Made by a program: the position numbers and the translations under genes. 41,343 nucleotides of DNA from a virus, in IMG/VR virus record IMGVR_UViG_3300010370_000004, positions 1 through 41,343 of that record; one strand, written 5' to 3'. Below the pieces are notes generated by a model that saw only the letters and a list, made by a program, of their open reading frames with translations, was not told where the DNA came from and ran no database searches. This document shows positions 7,371 through 15,064 of the stretch, one piece after another; within the stretch, counting starts at the first letter, position 1, and each line of letters begins with the position of its first letter.

Positions 7371-9437
7371 TCATGCAATGCCTGGCGGTACTCCCGCGAG
7401 GCCCCCCGCAGGAGGTTGAGTTGTTCGCTCCTGGGCTGTAGGTCCTTGAGCTGTAGCCGCCTGGACGGGAATAGCAGATTGAGCCATCGCATTTGGGTTG
7501 GGGGTAGAGAGTGTTTCGAGGTTTCCTAATACTTTTTCCGCTGTCTTGAGCGCATCTGACTTCTCGGACTTCTCAATAACAGCGTCAATGTCCAGTCCTG
7601 AATTTTCCGCGTCCTGCTTCCACAATGTAAAGATCATTTTCGGGGTGATTTCCGGTACGGCTTGCATGAGTCCGGCTCCTGTCGTAAGGCTACGATTAAT
7701 CGCTTCCGAGTCCTTTACGCGAAGTTCCCCAAGCATCGTCTTGCTGGTAACTTCCACGGTAAAGGCAAGCATGTGGGCAATTTCACCCTTCGGGAACAGG
7801 TATTCAGGAACGGCTGGCACCTTTCCACTCGCGCCCTTTTCCTCTTTCATTTCCAGGGTGTTTTCCGTCTTCTTTGAGTCAAGTACGCGCTTTTTGGACG
7901 TGGAGAAGTTCTCATTGATCTTAAAGCCCGGAACGTCAAAGTACTCCACGAATCGCTTGCTCTTTACCTTTCCATTCTCAAACTCAAAATCGTCCGTCGA
8001 AATATCCCCACTGTCGATGAGTTTGGCGAGGCTCTTAGCTTCCGTTTCCGTTACCTGTTCCCATTCGTCTTTGCTCACCTGGGAAAGAGTGTTGGCAAGC
8101 ATGAGCGTCCAGCTTCGTTTTATGGGTCCGTTCTCCAGTCCCTTCAGTCGGGCTAGTGCGCGGTTGCTGTTTGCCTTTAGGCGCTGTGCAAATTCATAGG
8201 CAGTCTTGCTCTGGTCCCCTCCGAGCTGTTGGAAGTTGTAGCCCGTGATCCAAATACACATGTTATTGATCCACTCCCACAATACCGTATTGCTTGAAAG
8301 GTCTGCGATTCCGAGGGATTGAGGGCTAAAGGAACCTGGGTACACACGACCAGATTCGAGGAATCCGATATTGTCCAGGTCGATGAAGTCCGTTTGACCC
8401 TGGTAGGGCTGATAGCCAACGGGAACGGTATTCTTGAGACGCATGTTATCTACCGTCATGTTGAACAATCCCTCCATGATCATTTCCATGCCCTGCACAA
8501 GAGCAGGAATACCAATTCCGTAGAGGGAATGATGCTTGTAGTCCGGCGTAAGTTGGTCGTTGAGCGTTCCAAAGCTCATGGGGACCATTCCCAGCGGGTT
8601 TACGTCAGTCAGCAGCTTGTCGCATACAGGAATGCCCAACTCGTCGCTTTGGGGCTGTTCTTCGTATGCCGCCTCGGCCATGACGCCAAAGGGTAAACAA
8701 TAAATTCTATAGGTATTCTCCAGCTCGTTCGCAACGTGCGTCAGTTTATACTTTGATGCTACGGGGATTTTGTCACAGTTTTTGAAATCCGGCCTCTTGG
8801 CGTACTTCGTAATCCATGCTCCATGCGAAATAACTTCCTCCCAGGCTCCACTCGGAACATCATCGGGGTCAATAACGTTGGGATTGCGGAATGTGTACCA
8901 GATAGAGCGGTGCCTTAGTCCGGTCCTAGCCGTTTTTGCTAGGCGGATGAGGAACAACGAAGGATCCTCCTTGGGGCGACGTAAAACGGGGTTCACAAAC
9001 GCCTCCAGCGGGGAAGATCCAAAGATATGCAGATCAGTCGTCCACAGTTTTTGGTGTGCCCTCCAGTTGCTTTTGTTTAAAGTGTGTTTGGCGAGGGCAT
9101 CCCAGAGAACGCTGATCTTCGTGTCGGATGGTCCGAGTGGCTTGAAGGCTCCTTCTGGTTCCCCTTCGTTAATCATGGAAATACCAGCGTCAATGATCGT
9201 TCTTGAAAGACCAACGGCATAACGCGAAATCCCATCAAGACCTTCGCCGGATTGCACGATGTTGTAAAAGTTTCCCGCCTTCGTCCAGTCTGGGTGTTGC
9301 TGCTTGTGGTGCTCCTTCATCCCCTTTACTTCTTCGTAATCCCTTCGGCGGCGGGTTTCTTCCTCGTCGTCCAAATACACTACGGGTGAGTCCTTTCTCT
9401 CTTTCGCTTCGTAGTACCAGTCAAAGTGTGAGGGCAT
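7371..9437 (-). CDS. Portal protein
   Basis: 688 residues. Size, position after the terminase genes and before the scaffold, and the layout of charged N-terminus, 'wing' alpha/beta region (LHIFGSSPLEAFVNP), long stem helices and a Pro/Ala/Gly/Gln-rich C-terminal tail (AQSAIPVQAATAQGPTAQER) fit a podovirus portal. Aromatic-rich N-terminus (MPSHFDWYYEAKERKDS). No Shine-Dalgarno: the leader reads GTCACCTTCCAAACGCC. Assignment is by synteny and architecture; I see no diagnostic catalytic motif because portals have none. Confidence 0.7.
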   Translation of the reverse strand: MPSHFDWYYEAKERKDSPVVYLDDEEETRRRRDYEEVKGMKEHHKQQHPDWTKAGNFYNIVQSGEGLDGISRYAVGLSRTIIDAGISMINEGEPEGAFKPLGPSDTKISVLWDALAKHTLNKSNWRAHQKLWTTDLHIFGSSPLEAFVNPVLRRPKEDPSLFLIRLAKTARTGLRHRSIWYTFRNPNVIDPDDVPSGAWEEVISHGAWITKYAKRPDFKNCDKIPVASKYKLTHVANELENTYRIYCLPFGVMAEAAYEEQPQSDELGIPVCDKLLTDVNPLGMVPMSFGTLNDQLTPDYKHHSLYGIGIPALVQGMEMIMEGLFNMTVDNMRLKNTVPVGYQPYQGQTDFIDLDNIGFLESGRVYPGSFSPQSLGIADLSSNTVLWEWINNMCIWITGYNFQQLGGDQSKTAYEFAQRLKANSNRALARLKGLENGPIKRSWTLMLANTLSQVSKDEWEQVTETEAKSLAKLIDSGDISTDDFEFENGKVKSKRFVEYFDVPGFKINENFSTSKKRVLDSKKTENTLEMKEEKGASGKVPAVPEYLFPKGEIAHMLAFTVEVTSKTMLGELRVKDSEAINRSLTTGAGLMQAVPEITPKMIFTLWKQDAENSGLDIDAVIEKSEKSDALKTAEKVLGNLETLSTPNPNAMAQSAIPVQAATAQGPTAQERTTQPPAGGLAGVPPGIA

Positions 9438-9477
9438 GGCGTTTGGAAGGTGACGCCAATCTCTTAAAAAATAAAAA

Positions 9478-9729
9478 TTATTGTGGATAGATTTCCTCCT
9501 GCGACTTGGGCAAGACGCCCCTTTTCACCATACGATTCGTAATCTTATTGTCACGAGTCATTTGCTCCATTTTCTCCAGCCTTCCAACACCAGAACGGGA
9601 GCCAGCCTCAAACTGCGGGAAAACTTCGGCTTGCGACTTTGGCAGCCTTCCAGATCGCACAAGACGATTTGTTATCCTGTTGTCGCGCGTTTGCGTTTTC
9701 TTTGGCGATTTACCTTTCTTCTGTGGCAT
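9478..9729 (-). CDS. Small basic protein with an internal tandem duplication
   Basis: 83 residues from ATG 9729 (MPQKKGKSPKKTQ...). Two ~26-residue units, TRDNRITNRLVRSGRLPKSQ (+AEVFPQ) and TRDNKITNRMVKRGVLPKSQ (+EEIYPQ), are separated by a 15-residue linker. The duplication is also visible in the DNA (9482-9560 against 9620-9690). The unit is highly basic and may bind nucleic acid or the portal. C-rich leader AATTCTCCCCCCAACG. Function unknown. Confidence 0.6.
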   Translation of the reverse strand: MPQKKGKSPKKTQTRDNRITNRLVRSGRLPKSQAEVFPQFEAGSRSGVGRLEKMEQMTRDNKITNRMVKRGVLPKSQEEIYPQ

Positions 9730-9763
9730 CGTTGGGGGGGAGAATTTACAGAAAGAATACCAT

Positions 9764-10144
9764 TTACCAGTCACCGGGCAAGAGGAAGCCGCTAGGAGCC
9801 TTCGGACGTTCATATCCGCGACAATTACACGGCCCTTCAACGTCGATTGTCTCGCTTCTGCAATAGAGACAGCGGAAAAGCCTTTGGTACTCTCCGGCTT
9901 CGTCAACTCTCTTTTCTCCAGTATTAGACCATCCATTCAGCTTTGCGTACATCACTTGTGCGTAAGCGTCCTTGATCCTTTTTGGGCTTTCCTCTTTCGC
10001 GTCTTGCAGCTTTGAAATGGAGTACTCGCCGTTTATACGAATGGCGAAAGCCCACTTTTCATCTTTGGTGTAAACGGTAAATATTTCCCCATCGGGAATA
10101 TCCTTTGACTCGTAATTTATTTTATCAAGTGGGACGTACTGCAT
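9764..10144 (-). CDS. Zinc-ribbon-containing hypothetical protein
   Basis: 126 residues from ATG 10144, immediately after the large terminase stop. The N-terminal half is mixed alpha/beta (IFTVYTKDEKWAFAIRINGE). The C-terminal half has CLYCRSETIDVEGPCNCRGY, a C-x2-C ... C-x-C cluster consistent with a small zinc site. Its place between terminase and portal suggests a packaging accessory, but this is inference. Confidence 0.55.
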   Translation of the reverse strand: MQYVPLDKINYESKDIPDGEIFTVYTKDEKWAFAIRINGEYSISKLQDAKEESPKRIKDAYAQVMYAKLNGWSNTGEKRVDEAGEYQRLFRCLYCRSETIDVEGPCNCRGYERPKAPSGFLLPGDW

Positions 10145-10145
10145 A

Positions 10146-11429
10146 TCAAATCTTACCAGTAAGGTAGCGGGGGAGTTGGGGTTTGTGAAGCAGCTGCATT
10201 GGTTTCTTGACGGGAAGCATCGACTGACCAATAGCCATGAAGGCATCCGCCCCGTGGCTCCATGGCGTGTCATGGTCCGGCTCACGGCTTACCCTTCCTG
10301 TCTCGTCCACCTTATAGGCATACTTACGGAGACAGGTGATGCCGTCGGCGCAAAGGGTCTTGTCGAACACGCAACGATCAAAAATCCCACGGGCGGCGTC
10401 AATTGCGAGAGCCTTTTTGGGTATCCTGTCAATTTTGACGTAGCTATTCGGACCAAATGCGTCGATCACCTGCATTTTGATGGTCTTCTCTGCTGATACG
10501 TGCTCGTTCTCCGCATCGTGCGGCAAATACTGTCTTCCGTATGCGTAGGGCAATTCCTTTGCAATTTTGATGTAATGGCTGAAATGCTGTCCGTTGTTTT
10601 CGTAGTAACGGAGAATCCTAAACTCGTAGCCGATCTGCTGAACCCACCACATAGCTGTTTTGTCTGCTCGTCCTAGGTCATAGAAAATATCGACAGGCTT
10701 TGATTTATCGTAGGGAACGTGCGTGATGCGGCTGTCGGGATACTCGGGCGTTCTTTCCGATGCCTTATCCATTTCGGAAGCAAAGATCGCTCCCTCCACA
10801 GCGGCCTTGCAATGCCCCTCCCAGACGTTCAAGTAGGCGGCGTGGTCCTTTTCCTTCAGGTAGTCTTTCTCTTGCTTCAGCGTGTCAGGAAACCACGGGT
10901 TATCACTCCAGTTTATCTTGGTGATGATGGAATCAGGCGGTGGGCTAACCACAAAGCGTTGGTAGGTTTCGTCTTCTTCAAGCTCCGGGTTAAACGTGAG
11001 CCATATTTCCGAACCTTCTTTGCGGATGGTGGGGATCAAAACGTCCCACGAGGATTTGGAAACGGTGTGGGCTTCTTCCACCCAGCAAATGTCCGCGCCT
11101 TCCCACGACTTAATGTTTGTGATGTTATGCTTTAAGCCTTCAAATCCGAATTGCGTTCCGTTCTTCCCGACGATAGCCGTATTTGTGACTGAATAGAACG
11201 ATTCCAGACTAAGTGCAATGATCTGGTCCTTTAAGAGCTGATGAACGGAGTCCTTAATGCTCTTTTGGATCTCACGGGCGCAGAGGATGCGGAGTTGCTT
11301 GCTTGCCCCAAGAATCAAAAGTGCCCTGGCAAACCCCCAGGACTTCGCGCCGCCACGACCACCGTAGGCGACCTTGTAACGCTTCGGTTCAAAAAGAAAC
11401 TGGAGCTTGTCGGGGAACTGTACCGTCAT
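10146..11429 (-). CDS. terL: Terminase large subunit (PBSX/Terminase_3-like)
   Basis: 427 residues. Packaging ATPase: Walker A-like GGRGGAKS (residues 23-30), Walker B-like ICWVEEA (114-120) and the coupling segment WLTFNPELEEDE. The C-terminal RNase H-fold nuclease carries YDLGRADKTAMWW (first acidic residue) and a late acidic motif in HGADAFMAIGQSM. Length is normal for the PBSX-type Terminase_3 family. The ATG overlaps the small-subunit stop (ATGA), so translation is coupled. It pumps DNA into the prohead through the portal. Confidence 0.9.
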   Translation of the reverse strand: MTVQFPDKLQFLFEPKRYKVAYGGRGGAKSWGFARALLILGASKQLRILCAREIQKSIKDSVHQLLKDQIIALSLESFYSVTNTAIVGKNGTQFGFEGLKHNITNIKSWEGADICWVEEAHTVSKSSWDVLIPTIRKEGSEIWLTFNPELEEDETYQRFVVSPPPDSIITKINWSDNPWFPDTLKQEKDYLKEKDHAAYLNVWEGHCKAAVEGAIFASEMDKASERTPEYPDSRITHVPYDKSKPVDIFYDLGRADKTAMWWVQQIGYEFRILRYYENNGQHFSHYIKIAKELPYAYGRQYLPHDAENEHVSAEKTIKMQVIDAFGPNSYVKIDRIPKKALAIDAARGIFDRCVFDKTLCADGITCLRKYAYKVDETGRVSREPDHDTPWSHGADAFMAIGQSMLPVKKPMQLLHKPQLPRYLTGKI

Positions 11430-11767
11430 TTCGGTTTAACGAACGTAACGGTAAGGCTCGCGTCAATTGGTCCGCCATCCGGGCCGGATACTTCAAGACC
11501 TTGCAAGGGCATCCCATCCACATAGTTGAAAATCAGCTTCATTGCCTGCATGTCTCCCTCTTTCGCCTTTGCGAGAAGGGTTCTGACAAGCTGGACGTCT
11601 TCAGGCTCACTCCCTCCATCACTCACTCGAACAATCGCCTCCATGATCTTTGTGGTCATGTGCCGTGTCCCTGGCTGCTTTCCATTAGGATTACCAGAAA
11701 CACCCTTCGGGAACGTTCCGTCGGGGTTCCTGGGAATATCCTGCTTTGATCCTGTTTTAGCTGGCAC
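11426..11767 (-). CDS. Terminase small subunit-like protein (DUF5681-type)
   Basis: 113 residues. The N-terminus has RNPDGTFPKGVSGNPNGKQP, the G-N-P-x-G motif of DUF5681 proteins that precede large terminases in many phages. A helical C-terminal part follows (LVRTLLAKAKEGDMQAMKLI), including the G-D-x-x-A-x-K-L helix typical of this family. Position immediately upstream of terL with a 4-base overlap supports DNA recognition during packaging. Confidence 0.75.
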   Translation of the reverse strand: MPAKTGSKQDIPRNPDGTFPKGVSGNPNGKQPGTRHMTTKIMEAIVRVSDGGSEPEDVQLVRTLLAKAKEGDMQAMKLIFNYVDGMPLQGLEVSGPDGGPIDASLTVTFVKPK

Positions 11768-12044
11768 GGCTCATACTATGCTCTTTGTGCTGCATATTGG
11801 CAAGGCGAGCCGCTTCTAGTGCTTCGTCTCTCGTACGGAAGTAGCCTACATGCTTGAGAGTTCTATTTGGTCGGATCATTGCGGCCCAGGGACGTTGGAG
11901 ATTCCTTCCGTGCTTCCTGTAGGCTCCAATGAATGGCTTTGATGGTTTGGGTGTATGGCGTTGTACAGGACGATGGTACACACAGTCCTCGTAGAGACTT
12001 AAAGGAAATGAGACAGGAACAAGAGTGTGATACGAACTGTGCAT
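11757..12044 (-). CDS. Orphan AP2-like DNA-binding protein
   Basis: 95 residues. Residues ~38-80 read FIGAYRKHGRNLQRPWAAMI followed by KHVGYFRTRDEALEAARLAN. The W-x-A-x-I ... G-x-F-x-T-x-x-E-A-x-x-A-R pattern is that of AP2/ERF-like domains, usually attached to HNH homing endonucleases. No HNH is present here, so this looks like a domesticated or decayed homing-endonuclease DNA-binding half. It overlaps the small terminase start by 11 bases. Function unknown. Confidence 0.6.
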   Translation of the reverse strand: MHSSYHTLVPVSFPLSLYEDCVYHRPVQRHTPKPSKPFIGAYRKHGRNLQRPWAAMIRPNRTLKHVGYFRTRDEALEAARLANMQHKEHSMSRAS

Positions 12045-12049
12045 AGGTA

Positions 12050-12193
12050 TTATCGTTTGCGTGATTTTTTCTTTTTCTTGCCAGCTTTGTGTAAAGCAAT
12101 GGCGATGCTCTGGCGTTGTGGATAGCCCTCGTGCATGAGTTTGGAAATGTTTTTACTGATGGTCTTCTTGGATTTTCCTCGTTTGAGTGGCAT
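12050..12193 (-). CDS. Small basic protein (DUF6496-like)
   Basis: 47 residues found by hand: [20 protein letters not shown], then [20 protein letters not shown] and a Lys/Arg tail. The pattern M-P-x-K-R-G-K-S-x-K-x-I-S-x-N-I ... G-Y-P-Q-x-Q-x-x-A-I-A-L matches the short basic DUF6496-type proteins common in environmental phage and CPR-associated genomes. Starts 3 bases after the upstream stop. Probably nucleic-acid-binding. Confidence 0.6.
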   Translation of the reverse strand: MPLKRGKSKKTISKNISKLMHEGYPQRQSIAIALHKAGKKKKKSRKR

Positions 12194-12196
12194 GGT

Positions 12197-12370
12197 TTAA
12201 TTATTCTCTTTTGGTTGGGAGTTGGCAAGTTTTGGTTCTACGCGACATCCACAGTCATTGCAGAAGTGTGCGGCGTCTACAATAAGCTCTTTACACAGAA
12301 GCGGAGCAAACTGAAGGAAGGTGATCTCGCCGTTGTGCTTACAGTCCTTGGTCATTGGTGGGTGGGTCAT
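12197..12370 (-). CDS. Small Cys/His (zinc-binding) protein
   Basis: 57 residues from ATG 12370 (MTHPPMTKDCKHNGEITF...), or 52 from ATG 12355. It has C-x-H near the N-terminus and HFCNDCGCRV later, giving a plausible four-ligand zinc knuckle. It overlaps the upstream 38-residue ORF by 32 bases in another frame. It belongs to the run of tiny coupled genes before the terminase; function unknown. Confidence 0.5.
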   Translation of the reverse strand: MTHPPMTKDCKHNGEITFLQFAPLLCKELIVDAAHFCNDCGCRVEPKLANSQPKENN

Positions 12371-12455
12371 TGTTGTTTCGTTGGTACGTGGTTAATTTTG
12401 CAATTTGGATATCCGCAGGTTTGGCATCCCATTGCTGTGAGGGGTTTGGGGTCAT
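12339..12455 (-). CDS. Tiny hypothetical ORF
   Basis: 38 residues, MTPNPSQQWDAKPADIQIAK... Its ATG overlaps the previous stop as ATGA, the main evidence that it is translated. Hydrophilic, with an Asn/Pro-rich end; no family recognised. Confidence 0.4.
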   Translation of the reverse strand: MTPNPSQQWDAKPADIQIAKLTTYQRNNNDPPTNDQGL

Positions 12456-12643
12456 AGCTTTTCGACTTTAAGTGATGTAATCGGTACTGGAGTGTAGATA
12501 ACACGCTTCCAGTCCTTAAACCATTTGAAACGAGAAACCCATAAATCCTTCGTCTGATTGACTGATACGCTTAATGGCAAGTCTCCTGGCGGTAGTTCGT
12601 CAAGAATCAGTGTGATTATTAATTTTTCCTTTTGATTGGTCAT
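12452..12643 (-). CDS. Small hypothetical protein
   Basis: 63 residues from ATG 12643, which overlaps the upstream stop as ATGA; the open frame upstream is disregarded. MTNQKEKLIITLILDELPPG, then a Trp/Lys-rich stretch WVSRFKWFKDWKRVIY. Probably a small alpha/beta fold; function unknown. Confidence 0.5.
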   Translation of the reverse strand: MTNQKEKLIITLILDELPPGDLPLSVSVNQTKDLWVSRFKWFKDWKRVIYTPVPITSLKVEKL

Positions 12644-13071
12644 GGGGTGGGGAGAAGATTTTTCTCCGCGAGGTAGCAATAGACCTCAGCAACTAGATCT
12701 GCTCCGTTTTCATGACGAGCGTCACGAGGGAACTCTTTTAGGATATCGCTTTTGTCCTCTAATCCGATCAGGGAATAGTAATCCCACGATTTGTGAAGCA
12801 TGTACCATTTTCCATTCACCTCCACATTCGGAATGTCTCCATCCTCATCACGGAGGCTATTTTCAATCTCTTCCGCAGTGGGCATGGCCGTGTCGTAGAG
12901 CATATAGGTCGCGTGGGTTCCCCTTGGGGCTATCACACCGTTCACTCCGTCAACGTCATGCAGAACAAAACAGGAATCATCTTGCGGCCATCCCGCCTCC
13001 TTCAATCGCTTGGACATTTCCAGGGAGGTGACAATTGACTCTGGGCCTGATACTGTCTGTTCGTTCTGCAT
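12640..13071 (-). CDS. Conserved phage hypothetical protein ('LKEAGWPQ' family)
   Basis: 143 residues from ATG 13071. The start MQNEQTVSGPESIVTSLEMS followed by KRLKEAGWPQDDSCFVLHD matches a widespread phage/plasmid protein family whose N-terminus reads L-E-x-x-K-x-L-K-E-x-G-x-P-Q-x-S-x-F. Function unknown for the family. A promoter-like TTGCCA-N16-TACGCT ends 8 bases before this ATG, which favours it over upstream in-frame ATGs. The terminator at 13133-13157 isolates it from the gene before. Confidence 0.6.
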   Translation of the reverse strand: MQNEQTVSGPESIVTSLEMSKRLKEAGWPQDDSCFVLHDVDGVNGVIAPRGTHATYMLYDTAMPTAEEIENSLRDEDGDIPNVEVNGKWYMLHKSWDYYSLIGLEDKSDILKEFPRDARHENGADLVAEVYCYLAEKNLLPTP

Positions 13072-13099
13072 ACAGGAACAGCGTACTCTCATTGTCAGA
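13072..13099 (-). promoter_or_regulatory. Promoter abutting the start at 13071
   Basis: Minus strand TTGCCA, 16-base spacer, TACGCT, then 8 bases and ATG. Geometry like the other near-leaderless promoters of this genome; same -10 sequence as the promoter ahead of 31033. Confidence 0.45.
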
Positions 13100-13132
13100 A
13101 ATGGCAACGGGTTTACGCTTGACGCACATAGC

Positions 13133-13157
13133 AAAAAGCACCGTTTGAATGGTGCTT
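13133..13157 (-). terminator. Intrinsic terminator after the basic protein gene
   Basis: Minus strand stem AGCACC / GGTGCT with an 8-base loop followed by TTTT. Confidence 0.65.
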
Positions 13158-13178
13158 ATGCTGCTTTTTCTATAACGC

Positions 13179-13316
13179 TTAATAACCTTTCTTGATCTTC
13201 GAGACCTTGCGAGTAGCTGCCTTGCGGGTCGCTACTTGCTTGGCGTTGCGACGAGCAGGAGCCTTGCGGCCCTTTGGCATCTTCACGCTGGTCTTCTTGC
13301 CACGAATGGTGGGCAT
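13179..13316 (-). CDS. Small highly basic (histone-tail-like) protein
   Basis: 45 residues found by hand: MPTIRGKKTSVKMPKGRKAP, then ARRNAKQVATRKAATRKVSK... About 40 percent Lys/Arg, no acidic residues, with repeated Lys/Arg-Ala/Val-Thr units. Such proteins bind DNA or RNA nonspecifically; a DNA-condensing role is inference. The leader CCCCCTCTTCCC is G-free and a terminator follows. Confidence 0.6.
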   Translation of the reverse strand: MPTIRGKKTSVKMPKGRKAPARRNAKQVATRKAATRKVSKIKKGY

Positions 13317-13334
13317 GGGAAGAGGGGGTAGGAA

Positions 13335-13496
13335 TTAAATAGCTGCGGGGATATTGGTCGTGGTTCGCTCAATATTGACGCGAAATATAATGCGACCGAA
13401 GAAAACGTTAATAGCCAGTCCGATAAGAAAACCAGTGATGAGCGACTTCAGAAACCAGGGATTGGCGCATTCGCCGTTGGTGCAGGAGTTGTCCAT
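13335..13496 (-). CDS. Small membrane protein
   Basis: 53 residues found by hand: MDNSCTNGECANPWFLKSLI, then TGFLIGLAINVFFGRIIFRV and a polar tail. One TM helix (about residues 15-38) with a Cys-containing N-terminus. Located just downstream of the minus-strand tRNA-like element. Possible holin-like or envelope protein; function unknown. Confidence 0.55.
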   Translation of the reverse strand: MDNSCTNGECANPWFLKSLITGFLIGLAINVFFGRIIFRVNIERTTTNIPAAI

Positions 13497-13526
13497 AGAG
13501 ATGGGAATGGTCAGTGAGTGCTTGGG

Positions 13527-13649
13527 TCTGCGAGGTTCGATTTGAACGAACGATGTGCTGGTATTCCCGGATATTTCCAGCCGCCCCGCGATCTATCCAC
13601 CGTAATGGACACACCGGGGAGCAGCTCGCCAACACTGCGATGCTCGCAG
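13527..13649 (-). ncRNA. tRNA-like RNA with greatly enlarged anticodon/variable region
   Basis: On the minus strand: acceptor 5' CTGCGAG (13649-13643) pairs perfectly with CTCGCAG (13534-13528). Next are CA and a D-arm TCGC/GCGA with loop AGTGTTG. A ~73-base insertion holds a hairpin CCCCG/CGGGG with inner TCCA/TGGA, and a second hairpin GCTGG/CCAGC. Last comes a perfect T-arm GTTCG-TTCAAAT-CGAAC (canonical T-loop). No CCA is encoded and no ordinary anticodon loop is visible. Either a tRNA with an insertion, a tRNA mimic, or a degenerate tRNA. Confidence 0.5.
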
Positions 13650-13761
13650 GCCTAAAAACTCAAAGAACAACCAAATACTACAGCAAAAGAATCAAAAGTG
13701 TATGCAGAATGGGTTGCGTGATTAGTCATTCGGGTCGTTGTTATCTGCAAAGGTACATCAA

Positions 13762-14205
13762 TCATTCAAGTACGTCTGCAAACTGTTTGAAGTTACCTCC
13801 GCGCGTTGGCTTTGGAACGAATTTCTCGTACCCACTAACGCCGAGTTCGGCCATGTAATCGTGTAAATCCTTCCAGTTCAGCCCGTACAGCTTCTCGCGT
13901 CCGTGTGGCTTAAGTCCGATGGCTGCGTCGTAGAGTTCGGGCATTTTCCAGTCTGGGTGATCGTGGCTCAAAAGGTCGAGTAACATGCAGAACTTGATGT
14001 GGTTCGTCACGGACTTGCCACTCGGATCGCGGACGATTCGCCAGGTGCGTACGGAGAATGTTTCCCCGTCTTTGCCTTCGGTTATTTCGTCGTTGTATCG
14101 GATAAACGCAGCCATGCATAACTGCGTCAGGTGCGGATAACATTCGGGAATAGGGCCGACGGGGGAACCGATGCGCGTGGACTTTGCGAGTAGTGCCGTG
14201 GTCAT
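13762..14205 (-). CDS. Hypothetical protein, probably replication-associated
   Basis: 147 residues, MTTALLAKSTRIGSPVGPIP..., with an aromatic/His-rich middle (LLDLLSHDHPDWKMPELYDA). The ATG overlaps the stop of the DnaD-like initiator gene (ATGA), suggesting a shared role such as a helicase-loader partner, but no motif shows this. Function unknown. Confidence 0.55.
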   Translation of the reverse strand: MTTALLAKSTRIGSPVGPIPECYPHLTQLCMAAFIRYNDEITEGKDGETFSVRTWRIVRDPSGKSVTNHIKFCMLLDLLSHDHPDWKMPELYDAAIGLKPHGREKLYGLNWKDLHDYMAELGVSGYEKFVPKPTRGGNFKQFADVLE

Positions 14206-14891
14206 TGTGAACGGGGGAATGGGGTAGAAGCGCGTTGAAGCCAGGTGGAGAGTCGGCGGCGAACCTCAAATGCCTTTTCGGTTTCCCACCGTTGCTTTGT
14301 GCCGGATTTATTTCGCTCGGTCCAGTAGTAACAAAACTTTCGTACTTCAGCGCGGGCGAATTCTTCCGTGGTTCCGCTAGCGATTAGCTTTGCGATGATT
14401 TCTTCACGAGATTGTTCGTCGTCAAAAAACTTTCGAGCTTCTTGTGCAGGGGTAGGAGCGCTTGGCGCGACGACTGTACTATCGTTTATTTCTTTCTTTT
14501 CATTCTTATCATTCTTTAGTTGTGGTTGTTTGTTGGTTATTTGTTGGTTAGCTGGATGGTTGATTTGCTGGTTGGTGTTTTCCGTAGACTGGTATTCTTC
14601 GTATTTATTAACCTTTACGATGGAAAATCTGTTTGTTGATTTGATGGTTATTTCGTTGGTTGATTTTAGCCTTTCTAGACAAGTGCGCAATTCTTGTACA
14701 GAATAGCATAATTCCTCTGCGAGCTTGTCTCTCCCGAATATTCGTTCGCCACGATCAACAGTAATTCCGTGCCACTGCTTCTGTTCGTGGTTTGCCGTTA
14801 TGAGTAAATGGATGAACAATTTAAAGGTCTTCGGGTCGTCGTACCACTCCCAGCCAAGTATCTGCCTGTGGAGTTTTATCCATCTGATCAT
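14202..14891 (-). CDS. Replisome organiser / DnaD-like replication initiator
   Basis: 229 residues. The N-terminal ~100 residues match phage replisome-organiser domains: WIKLHRQILGWEWYDDPKTF, then LFIHLLITANHEQKQWHGIT and a winged-helix region with LAEELCYSVQELRTCLERL and STN repeats. A Gln/Asn-rich linker (NTNQQINHPANQQITNKQPQ) follows, then a helical C-terminal domain with KFCYYWTERNKSG, like the C-terminal domain of DnaD-type proteins. It probably binds the origin and loads the host helicase. No phage helicase or polymerase was found. Confidence 0.75.
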   Translation of the reverse strand: MIRWIKLHRQILGWEWYDDPKTFKLFIHLLITANHEQKQWHGITVDRGERIFGRDKLAEELCYSVQELRTCLERLKSTNEITIKSTNRFSIVKVNKYEEYQSTENTNQQINHPANQQITNKQPQLKNDKNEKKEINDSTVVAPSAPTPAQEARKFFDDEQSREEIIAKLIASGTTEEFARAEVRKFCYYWTERNKSGTKQRWETEKAFEVRRRLSTWLQRASTPFPRSQ

Positions 14892-15064
14892 TGTGCTGTG
14901 TACTTTGCCGTGAGGTGGTCTAGTTGTTCGGCTGCGTAGTGATCTTGGTCTGTTCCGCAGAGTCGTCCTCGAAGTGGTTCTCGGTGGCGAGACTTCCCGA
15001 GTGGTTCAGAATCATCATCGTCGTACCACGTCGCCGATGCAAAAAAGGTGTTGATCCTACTCAT
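14888..15064 (-). CDS. Small hypothetical protein
   Basis: 58 residues from ATG 15064 (MSRINTFFASATWYDDDDSE...). Its ATG lies inside the end of the upstream gene, and its end overlaps the initiator ATG by 4 bases. Contains a four-Asp run and a basic Arg-rich middle. No family recognised. Confidence 0.45.
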   Translation of the reverse strand: MSRINTFFASATWYDDDDSEPLGKSRHREPLRGRLCGTDQDHYAAEQLDHLTAKYTAQ

